The notes beneath the pieces were generated by a model, which worked only from the letters and a program-made list of their open reading frames with translations, was not told the DNA's origin and did no database searches. Source: an uncultured Microbacterium sp. (GTDB lineage: Bacteria; Actinomycetota; Actinomycetes; Actinomycetales; Microbacteriaceae). From it: a stretch of 18,745 nucleotides of DNA. Positions 13,523-18,745 of the stretch are shown here, one piece after another (position 1 is the first letter of the stretch; each line of letters begins with the position of its first letter). The translations under genes were made by a program, and so were the position numbers. The stretch is from NCBI RefSeq assembly GCF_943912325.1, contig NZ_CALTTX010000051.1, positions 1 through 18,745 of the forward strand, written 5' to 3'.

Positions 13523-14143
13523 GTGACCACGGGTGACGATCCGCGCGTCCTCCGTTCGAGGGCGCTCATTCTTGACGCTTCGCAGCGGGTGTTTCTCACG
13601 GTCGGCTACCACGACGCGACGCTCGACCGAGTGGCTGCGGAAGCAGGATTGGCGAAGCGGACGATCTACAACCTGTACGTCGACAAGGCGACGCTCTTCC
13701 GTGAGACAGTCCTGAGTGCTATTGCCGTAGCGGCCGCCTTCACGCAGAGCCTGACCTCGGAGCTTCAGGCGGGCGAGGACAAACCGCACAACTTGGTGGA
13801 CGTGGCGGTCCGCCTGGCGGAGGCGACACTTCTGGGTCCGGCGATCGCTCTGCGTCGACTAGTCATCATGGAGTCATTGCGCTTCCCGCAGCTTGCCGTC
13901 CTGTATCGCGCCGGCGCGCCGGATGCGGTCATGAGCGCTCTCAGCGGGATCTTCGCTCGAATGTCTGGCGACGGGTACCTGCGTCCGTGCGATCCGCTCG
14001 TGGCGGCAGAGCACTTCGCGTTTCTCATCATGGGCGCCGATCTTGATCGGGGTACGTTCAGCGGCGAGCGACCGTCAGCCGAGCGCGCCCGCGCACGCGC
14101 GATCCTCGGAGCCGAGGCGTTCTGTCGCGCCTACGCACCGTGA
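13523..14143 (+). CDS. TetR/AcrR family transcriptional regulator
   Basis: This 206-residue repressor has an N-terminal helix-turn-helix (about 14-58). The stretch RALILDASQRVFLTVGYHDATLDRVAAEAGLAKRTIYNLYVDKATLF is the standard TetR layout, split here as helix 1, HTH and helix 4. The remaining 145 residues form the helical ligand and dimer domain and include RLVIMESLRFPQLAVLY. The GTG start (13523-13525) follows AGGAG by 7 nt. The ligand cannot be predicted. The gene is divergent from the DUF998 gene with nested palindromes between them, which fits autorepression and control of that gene. Confidence 0.93.
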   Translation: MTTGDDPRVLRSRALILDASQRVFLTVGYHDATLDRVAAEAGLAKRTIYNLYVDKATLFRETVLSAIAVAAAFTQSLTSELQAGEDKPHNLVDVAVRLAEATLLGPAIALRRLVIMESLRFPQLAVLYRAGAPDAVMSALSGIFARMSGDGYLRPCDPLVAAEHFAFLIMGADLDRGTFSGERPSAERARARAILGAEAFCRAYAP

Positions 14144-14190
14144 CCTGTCGTGGAGGGCGCAGGTGATCCGGACTGTGGCGCCCGCTCGCG

Positions 14191-14478
14191 TCAGCCGACG
14201 CCGTCGACCAATCGGCGCAAAGCGATGACGTGGTCGTGGAGGGCGCGTCTCCCGGCCTCGGTGAGACCGACCCACGTCGTGCGCCGCCCGCCGTGCGCCC
14301 CCTTCCGGCTGCGCAGGTAGCCGGCGTCGACCAAAGCGGCGATGTGCTTCGACAGCACCGAATCGCTGACCTCGAGCGCACTGCGCAGCGTCGCGAACTC
14401 CGCCTCCGACACTCCCGACAGCGTGCTGACGAGTTGCAGCCGCGCGGGCGCGTGGATGAGCGGATCGATCCCGCTCAT
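14191..14478 (-). CDS. Winged-helix transcriptional regulator (MarR/ArsR-like, 95 aa)
   Basis: This compact DNA-binding protein has LIHAPARLQLVSTLSG, then SEAEFATLRSALEVSDSVLSKHIAALVDAGYL (recognition helix region, about 25-54). A wing with RSRKGAHGGRRTTWVGLTEAGRRAL follows (about 56-80). It resembles the small actinobacterial family of stand-alone winged-helix regulators that control a neighbouring membrane protein. The ATG (14476-14478) overlaps the TGA of the upstream membrane-protein gene (ATGA), so the two are translationally coupled. It probably binds the paired palindromes at the operon promoter. No sensor domain or metal-binding Cys pair is visible. Confidence 0.85.
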   Translation of the reverse strand: MSGIDPLIHAPARLQLVSTLSGVSEAEFATLRSALEVSDSVLSKHIAALVDAGYLRSRKGAHGGRRTTWVGLTEAGRRALHDHVIALRRLVDGVG

Positions 14479-15023
14479 CGGCTGAAGACCAGGGCCGCCA
14501 CGAGCCCGACGCACATGACGACGCCGAGTGCTGCGAGCACCCGCGGCGTGGCCCCACGCGTGTGGGCGACGGGGTCGCGTCGGTACGAGCTCCACCAGTG
14601 GTGAGTGCCGAGGGCACAGCTCACTCCGGCTACGAGTGCGAGCACGGCGACGAGCCACCAGAGGGATGCGAACGCGGCCCAAATCGCGGCGGCGAGAGCG
14701 CCGAGGTAGACGAGCGAGGATGCGCCGGCGGCGAGCATCACCTGGCTGACGAGGCCGTCGACACTGACTCCGTTGATCTGCTGAAAGCGGTACAGCAGCA
14801 GCGCCCTCACGCCGAGGAAGAGCGCGGCCCCGCCCAGGGCCACAGCCAGCCCACCGGTCGCCTGGGCGGCGATTCCGAAGGCGGCCGTTCCCAGCTGCAC
14901 TGCCACCGCGGTGATGAGCAGCGGGTACATGCCGATGGGGAGGCGCAGGCGGCCGATTAGCTGTCGGCGCGCCTGGTCGGCGGCATCCAAGACTCGCGCT
15001 GGATCGTCCGGGCTGAAGGGCAT
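14475..15023 (-). CDS. Membrane protein co-transcribed with a winged-helix regulator
   Basis: From the ATG at 15021-15023 the protein has 182 residues. A soluble N-terminus (MPFSPDDPARVLDAADQARR) is followed by about five or six hydrophobic helices (roughly 31-53, 58-76, 92-115, 118-136 and 158-180). A HHWWSSYRRDP motif lies in the loop before the last helix. I chose this start because GGAAAG lies 7 nt upstream. In-frame ATGs at 15038 and 15050 lie in or beside an operator palindrome. The gene is first in a two-gene operon with the winged-helix regulator. The family is not recognised with confidence; the pairing suggests a regulated stress or transport function. Confidence 0.72.
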   Translation of the reverse strand: MPFSPDDPARVLDAADQARRQLIGRLRLPIGMYPLLITAVAVQLGTAAFGIAAQATGGLAVALGGAALFLGVRALLLYRFQQINGVSVDGLVSQVMLAAGASSLVYLGALAAAIWAAFASLWWLVAVLALVAGVSCALGTHHWWSSYRRDPVAHTRGATPRVLAALGVVMCVGLVAALVFSR

Positions 15024-15029
15024 CGCGTT

Positions 15030-15075
15030 ACTTTCCATGTTGGAAAGCATGAATCATACTTTCCACTTTGGCAAG
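15030..15075. promoter_or_regulatory. Two tandem palindromic sites, likely operators for the winged-helix regulator
   Basis: ACTTTCCATGTTGGAAAG (15030-15047) and ACTTTCCACTTTGGCAAG (15058-15075) are two copies of an inverted repeat built on TTTCCA/TGGAAA, the second with one mismatch. Their starts are 28 bp apart. On the minus strand a TATGAT -10 candidate (15053-15058) lies between them. A repressor bound here would block the operon whose second gene encodes the regulator. Confidence 0.62.
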
Positions 15076-15106
15076 TTGAGCGGGCAGGTGTCGGAATCAC
15101 GGTGAA

Positions 15107-15123
15107 GTGACACTAGATGTCAC
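15107..15123. repeat. Perfect 6-bp inverted repeat GTGACA/TGTCAC upstream of the phosphatase
   Basis: GTGACA (15107-15112) and TGTCAC (15118-15123) flank a 5-nt spacer. GTGACACT, the left half plus two bases, recurs at 15164-15171, 55 bp before the phosphatase start. This may be a regulatory site. Apart from this, the gap 15076-15218 shows nothing firm. Confidence 0.35.
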
Positions 15124-15218
15124 GCGGAATGGCATCGTCTCGGGAACTCGGGGTTTTCTTGTCGTGACACTTTCTGGGGCACTGATGCGCGTGAAAGGTT
15201 TTGGGCGAGGATGATGGT

Positions 15219-15659
15219 GTGGAATCGTGGTCGCCTGCTCAGCGCGGGGTGGTAGTTCTGCCCAGCGGCCGGGCCGTGCGTGGACGAGCACTGAGTGGTG
15301 GGGTTGTCGGTGACGGGGACGCACCGAGCTTTGGTCTGTATCTTGCCTCGCGGCCTCACCAGGAGGGGTGGGAGTCGCGGTGGCTCGTATGGCAGGATTT
15401 TCGGCTGCCCAGGTTCCCCTCAGACGCGATCGCGGCCCTTCGGGATGCGTACGATCGATCTTTGACGGAGCGAGTGGAGATCGCTTGTGCTGGCGGGCGG
15501 GGGCGGACGGGGACGGCTATTGCCATCCTTGCCCGGTATGACGGTGTGCCGGCCGAGGCTGCGGTGGCCTGGGTTCGTGCTGCGTATCGCCGCGGGGCGG
15601 TTGAGACTCCGTGGCAGCGGAGGTTCGTGCGGGAGGCCCAGCTCGCGCGGTTGCCCTGA
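15219..15659 (+). CDS. Protein-tyrosine phosphatase-like protein
   Basis: This 146-residue protein carries the Cys-x5-Arg phosphate loop in IACAGGRGRTGTAIAI (Cys90, Arg96), the hallmark of Cys-based phosphatases. A WQDF motif (Trp58-Phe61) lies 30 residues earlier, where the general-acid WPD loop of tyrosine phosphatases would be; Gln replaces Pro. An N-terminal LPSGRAVRGR motif precedes the fold, and VETPWQRRFV lies near the end. The GTG start (15219-15221) follows GAGG by 8 nt. A TTG at 15201 is in frame but has no better ribosome site. The substrate is unknown. No kinase is encoded nearby. Confidence 0.8.
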   Translation: MESWSPAQRGVVVLPSGRAVRGRALSGGVVGDGDAPSFGLYLASRPHQEGWESRWLVWQDFRLPRFPSDAIAALRDAYDRSLTERVEIACAGGRGRTGTAIAILARYDGVPAEAAVAWVRAAYRRGAVETPWQRRFVREAQLARLP

Positions 15660-15747
15660 TCCGCAGTACTGAGGTGTCGGCGCCCACGTGAGGCCGCCGG
15701 TAGCTTCGCAGCCCGAAGAACGCAGGCGGTTGGCGCCGGCGGATCGG

Positions 15748-17061
15748 TTACACGGGTGTGGTGGCGACGTCGGTGTGGTCGCCGCCGCGTCGGCGGGTGG
15801 CCCGGTGGCGGGTGGCGTCGATGAGTCGCATGGTAGGGGTGGCGGCGAGGCCGTGGATGATGATGGAGCCGACGATGACGAGGCCGACGATGGACCAGAG
15901 TCGGTCGCCGTCGGGGAAGTATCCGTTTTGGGTGGCGTAGGCGATGTAGAACAGGGATCCGACGCCGCGGACTCCGAAGAACGCGATGACGCTGCGTTCG
16001 CGGGGTCCGGTCTTTCCGGGGGTGAGTCCGATCCATCCGGCGAGTGGGCGGATGATGAGCAGGATCAGCAGGGCGACGAGGATTTCGATCCAGCCGATGT
16101 CGGCGAACAGTCCGCGGGCGATGGCGCCGCCCAGGAGGACGACGACGGCGATGGTGAGGAGTCGTTCGATCTGTTCGACGAACTTGTGGAGGACTTGGTG
16201 GTAGCCGTGTCCTCGTTCTGATGCCCGGATGGTGACGGCGCAGACGAATACGGCGATGAAGCCGTATCCTTCCGCGGTTTCGGCGATGCCGTAGGCGAGA
16301 AATATCGCGGCGATGGCGACGAATCCTTCGGCTTGGTCCACGACCTTGTTGCCGCTGAGGCGGGTGGAGAAGAACAGTTTGCCTAGGAGCCAGCCGGTGC
16401 CGATGCCGGCGATGACGCCCATGGTGATCCTCCACAGCACGTCGATGAGGAACCAGTCGGTGAACCAGCCGGATGGGGCGAGGCCGACCATGCTGATGGC
16501 GATGGCGGCGTAGGTGAAGGGGAAGGCGAGGCCGTCGTTGAGGCCCGCTTCGGAGGTGAGCGCGAAGCGCACCTCGTCGTCGGCATTCTCGTCGTCGACG
16601 GGTTCGCTGACTTGCACCTCGGTGGCGAGCACGGGGTCGGTGGGGGCGAGAGCTGCGGCGAGAAGGAGTGCGCTGGCGGCTCCGAGTCCGAGCCCCACCC
16701 ATCCGAGGACGGCCACGGCGGCGATGGACAGCGGCATGGTGATGGCCAGCAGCCGCCACGTGGTGGACCAGGTTCGCCAGCGCAGCGGCCGGTTGATGGC
16801 AAGACCGGCGCCCATGAGGGAGACCAGGACGCAGATCTCGGTCAGGTGCAGCGTGATGTCGGGGTGATCGGTCGGGTGTGGGTCGGGGAGGTCGGGGATG
16901 AGCGCGAACACGATGATGCCTGCGGCGAGGAACACCATCGGGATCGAGATGGGAAGTTTGCCGAGCAGTCGCGGGAGGAGGGCTGCGGCGAGGGTCATCA
17001 CGCCGATGGCGGCGAACAGGAGGGTGTCGTCGGTGAATTCCAACGCCGCTGTGGGCAACAA
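15748..17061 (-). CDS. Cation:proton antiporter (CPA1/NhaP type)
   Basis: This 437-residue protein of about 12 helices exchanges Na+ or K+ for H+ across the membrane. The key motifs are ALAPTDPVLATEV (TDP at 141-143) and LTSEAGLNDGLAFPF with Asn175-Asp176, the ion-binding pair of electroneutral CPA1 exchangers. RSVIAFFGVRGVGSLFYIAYA near the C-terminus is also family-like. The most upstream start is TTG at 17059-17061, with AAGAAGAG about 9 nt upstream; TTGs at 17058 and 17043 are alternatives. It lies 15 nt after the Asp23-like gene, so it is the last gene of the sigma-factor operon. The ion is not predictable from sequence. Confidence 0.93.
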   Translation of the reverse strand: MLPTAALEFTDDTLLFAAIGVMTLAAALLPRLLGKLPISIPMVFLAAGIIVFALIPDLPDPHPTDHPDITLHLTEICVLVSLMGAGLAINRPLRWRTWSTTWRLLAITMPLSIAAVAVLGWVGLGLGAASALLLAAALAPTDPVLATEVQVSEPVDDENADDEVRFALTSEAGLNDGLAFPFTYAAIAISMVGLAPSGWFTDWFLIDVLWRITMGVIAGIGTGWLLGKLFFSTRLSGNKVVDQAEGFVAIAAIFLAYGIAETAEGYGFIAVFVCAVTIRASERGHGYHQVLHKFVEQIERLLTIAVVVLLGGAIARGLFADIGWIEILVALLILLIIRPLAGWIGLTPGKTGPRERSVIAFFGVRGVGSLFYIAYATQNGYFPDGDRLWSIVGLVIVGSIIIHGLAATPTMRLIDATRHRATRRRGGDHTDVATTPV

Positions 17062-17076
17062 GGTACGCGGCTCTTC

Positions 17077-17421
17077 TTAGGCGATGCGGGAGATCTGGAC
17101 GGTCACGGTCGCATCGTGGCCGTCGGGGACGCGGGCGAGGAGGGCGTCCGCCACGTGGGCTGCGGCTTGCGGTGCGGGGGTGTGGCGGTGGGTGCCGATT
17201 CGGGCAGTGAGAGCGTGCGCGGTTCCGTCGCTTCGCACGTCGACCCGGTTGATCCGGGATGGGGCGCCGGATATCAGGGCGGCGACCAGCTGGGGCGCCT
17301 GGGTGAGGGTGGGTGCCGGTGGGTAGATGTCGAGGACGCTGTCGATCTCGAGCACCGCCGCGGTGAGGGTGTCCGGGTCCAGGGTGTCGGGGGAGAGGGG
17401 TGTGTCGATGTCGTTGCTCAT
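17077..17421 (-). CDS. Small Asp23/Gls24-like hypothetical protein
   Basis: This 114-residue protein has no membrane segment. An acidic N-terminus (MSNDIDTPLSPDTLDPDTL) leads to LEIDSVLDIYPPAPTL. The second half has the beta-alpha-alpha-beta pattern of Asp23-like proteins (RINRVDVRSDGTAHALTARIGT, split here as strand pair, then APQAAAHVADALLARVPD and ATVTVQISRIA). Short Asp23-related proteins accompany full-length Asp23 and sigma genes in actinobacterial envelope-stress clusters. The ATG overlaps the stop of the preceding gene by 4 nt, and the antiporter follows 15 nt later. The Asp23 link is a pattern-based inference. Confidence 0.72.
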   Translation of the reverse strand: MSNDIDTPLSPDTLDPDTLTAAVLEIDSVLDIYPPAPTLTQAPQLVAALISGAPSRINRVDVRSDGTAHALTARIGTHRHTPAPQAAAHVADALLARVPDGHDATVTVQISRIA

Positions 17422-18014
17422 GGCATCTCCTCGGCGGTGTTGTGGCCGTGCAGGTCTTCGACCGTGACGTTGATCAACATGATGTTCAGGTGACTGTGGG
17501 TGGACAGTGCGTCCCGGACTGCGTCGCGCATTTCCCTGGCGGCTTCGGGAATCGGGTATTTCCAGGCGATGCTGGCAGTCACGGTGACATCGATGGGTGC
17601 ACCGGGGGTTTCGACGTCTCCGTCGAACTGGCATTTTCCGATGATGATTCCGGGCACGTTGTCGCCGACACTGCGGATCAAGGCGCGTAGGGCCCCCTCG
17701 GTAACAGTGAGGATCACACGGGGGTCGGGGTGGTGAAGCGGAACCGACCTGCCGGCGCGGACCTCGTCATGGATGGTCGCCATGATCTGCTCCATCCAGT
17801 TCGCCGGGGGCGCGGGAAGATTCGCCGCGTCTTGGGCGAGCAGGTCTCGACTGAGCTGCGAGACGCCGCCGAGCGCCTCGAGGGCGTTGAGGCATTCCGG
17901 GCAGGTCTCGATGGACGCGTTGTAGGGGATGCGGTCAGCGGAGAGGTAGTCGCTGAGCTCTTCGATGGTCTTTCCGCAGTCCAGCGTGCGGGGTGTCGTG
18001 TCAGTCACCGCCAT
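17418..18014 (-). CDS. Asp23/Gls24-like protein with a Cys-rich anti-sigma-like N-terminus
   Basis: From ATG 18012-18014 the protein has 198 residues. Residues 10-60 contain Cys13 and the pair Cys38/Cys41 in IETCPECLNAL within a helical stretch, like zinc-binding anti-sigma N-termini but without the usual His three residues before the Cys pair. Residues 98-187 form an Asp23/Gls24-like domain: VILTVTEGALRALIRSVGDNVPGI, then IDVTVTASIAWKYPIPEAAREMRDAVRDAL and LNIMLINVTVEDLH, split here into its strands and helices. No membrane helix is seen. The start overlaps the sigma gene by 10 nt. By position it may be the anti-sigma or sensor partner of that sigma factor. Confidence 0.75.
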   Translation of the reverse strand: MAVTDTTPRTLDCGKTIEELSDYLSADRIPYNASIETCPECLNALEALGGVSQLSRDLLAQDAANLPAPPANWMEQIMATIHDEVRAGRSVPLHHPDPRVILTVTEGALRALIRSVGDNVPGIIIGKCQFDGDVETPGAPIDVTVTASIAWKYPIPEAAREMRDAVRDALSTHSHLNIMLINVTVEDLHGHNTAEEMP

Positions 18015-18568
18015 TGCTCCATCTGCGCGTAGATCGACGCGCGTGCTCTGGACAGTTTCCCTCGCACTGTTGTTCGGGGGATGTCGAGTTGTTTCGCGAT
18101 GTCGTCGTAGCTGAGCTCGGCGATCTCCCGCAGCAGCCACGCTTGCCGAAGGTCAGGGGCGAGGGCATCGAGGGCGGTGGCAAGGGCTTGGAGTTGGGCG
18201 TTTCGGATCGCGACGTCCTCCGGTTGCGTATCGGACGGGTGGGCCGCGTCCAGGATGGGGAGCGGATCTTCGGGTGGGCGGCGGCGGAGGTGTTTGAATG
18301 CCTGCCTGCTGGCGATCTGCATCAACCAGGCTTTCACCGCCGACGGGTCACGCAGTTGGGGGAGACGCCGCCAGGCGGTGTAGAGGGACTCTTGCACGAC
18401 GTCGTCGGCTTCGCTGAGAGACCCCACGATGCGGCTGACATACGCGCGCATGAGTGGCGCGTGCCTGCAGATCAGCACCTCGAACGCAGCCGGATCGCCC
18501 TGGGATGCACGTTCGACGAGGATCTCATCCGGTGCAGCTTCTAGGCCCTGTCTCCGTGGTGCGGTCAT
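18005..18568 (-). CDS. ECF-type RNA polymerase sigma factor
   Basis: This 187-residue sigma-70 family protein has only regions 2 and 4. Region 2 (about 25-97) includes SLSEADDVVQESLYTAWRRL and AVKAWLMQIASRQAFKHLRRR. A linker follows, then region 4 (about 125-183) with LDALAPDLRQAWLLREIAELSYDDIAKQLDIPRTTVRGKLSRAR, the -35-binding HTH, given here as one motif in pieces. This is the layout of extracytoplasmic-function sigma factors. It heads the four-gene minus-strand operon ending in the antiporter. The GAGAAAG ribosome site is weak and about 11 nt from the ATG. It probably activates its own operon and the divergent gene at 18708. Confidence 0.92.
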   Translation of the reverse strand: MTAPRRQGLEAAPDEILVERASQGDPAAFEVLICRHAPLMRAYVSRIVGSLSEADDVVQESLYTAWRRLPQLRDPSAVKAWLMQIASRQAFKHLRRRPPEDPLPILDAAHPSDTQPEDVAIRNAQLQALATALDALAPDLRQAWLLREIAELSYDDIAKQLDIPRTTVRGKLSRARASIYAQMEQWR

Positions 18569-18610
18569 GGGTCTGAAAACTTTCTCAAACTATTCTGTGA
18601 CGAATCGGCC

Positions 18611-18688
18611 GGAACGGGGCTCTTACTTGTAGAGCGAACATATCGCCCTGAACGCGGCGCCTGTGAGGTGGTTGCGTTCTCCCGTTCC
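18611..18688. promoter_or_regulatory. Oppositely oriented GGAACGGG boxes in the divergent promoter gap
   Basis: GGAACGGG occurs at 18611-18618 on the plus strand and, inverted (CCCGTTCC), at 18681-18688. GGAAC is the usual -35 core of ECF promoters, and one copy points toward each divergent gene. I could not find a convincing ECF -10 (CGTC or GTT) at the right spacing for either. A 5-bp hairpin GCTCT/AGAGC (18619-18635) follows the first copy. Confidence 0.35.
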
Positions 18689-18707
18689 AACCGTTAGAAG
18701 GACTGCA

Positions 18708-18745
18708 ATGGCTACCGAAGACCAGACCCCCACCACCCCCACCAC
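18708..18745 (+). CDS. Start of a gene running off the window (possibly Asp23/Gls24 family)
   Basis: The ATG at 18708-18710 follows AGAAGGA by 5 nt, a strong ribosome site. Only MATEDQTPTTPTT can be read before the window ends, a Thr/Pro-rich disordered N-terminus. It is divergent from the sigma factor gene. Actinobacterial Asp23/Gls24 envelope-stress proteins often have such N-termini and this position, but that identity is a guess. Confidence 0.6.
   Translation, partial: MATEDQTPTTPT

Noticed and set aside
16612..17493. Plus-strand frame of 293 codons opposite the antiporter and Asp23-like genes
   Set aside because: It is Gly/Asp/Glu-rich with no domain and lies wholly opposite well-supported genes.
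18611..18655. Confident ECF promoter for the gene at 18708
   Set aside because: The GGAAC box is present, but no matching -10 motif lies 16-19 nt downstream, so it is reported only as a weak regulatory candidate.
1..18745. CRISPR array, rRNA, tRNA or intact insertion sequence
   Set aside because: No regularly spaced repeats, no rRNA-like stretch, no recognised tRNA cloverleaf and no transposase frame were seen. The tRNA check was by eye only.

Overview
The window is GC-rich, uses ATG, GTG and TTG starts freely, and packs genes with 4-nt stop/start overlaps. The protein families (AI-2E transporter, minimal chorismate mutase, YtrA-type GntR/ABC operon, PurL with the class-II SEHCSYKSSK motif, DHA2 efflux pump, Asp23-type envelope stress proteins) point to a high-GC actinobacterium, most likely Microbacteriaceae. 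The family placement is inference from gene content and sequence style, not a phylogeny.

Layout. 1-170: possible 3' end of an unidentified gene. 292-1431 (-): AI-2E transporter. A perfect 22-bp inverted repeat (1506-1559) lies in the divergent gap before chorismate mutase (1624-1935, +). 1978-3949 (-): GntR regulator, ABC ATPase and ABC membrane subunit form one overlapping operon with a dyad operator candidate upstream. 4088-8036 (-): purL, a 47-aa membrane protein and two TM-anchored hypothetical proteins, all in one direction. 8076-9524 (-): DHA2-type MFS pump just upstream of purL. 9673-10653 (-): membrane-anchored or secreted protein with a Cys/His hydrolase-like domain.

10824-12690 is a scarred zone. 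The 3' part of an MFS transporter (-) abuts the 3' part of a MOSC gene (+), so both lack their 5' ends. The MOSC gene overlaps an intact flavin/2Fe-2S reductase. Beyond it, on the minus strand, is a frameshifted C-terminal remnant of an MgtC/SapB protein that I found by reading the gap in three frames.

12730-14143: DUF998 membrane protein and a divergent TetR regulator, with nested palindromes between them that look like a shared operator. 14191-15023 (-): membrane protein and small winged-helix regulator, overlapping by 4 nt, with two copies of a TTTCCA/TGGAAA palindrome at the promoter. 15219-15659 (+): small tyrosine-phosphatase-like protein.

15748-18568 (-) is the most interesting block: sigma factor, a protein joining a Cys-rich anti-sigma-like N-terminus to an Asp23/Gls24-like domain, a small Asp23-like protein and a CPA1-type cation/proton antiporter, overlapping or 15 nt apart. 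A further gene starts divergently at 18708 and runs off the window. The arrangement suggests a sigma-controlled envelope or alkaline-stress operon that includes its own ion antiporter. I saw no rRNA, tRNA, CRISPR array or intact insertion sequence.
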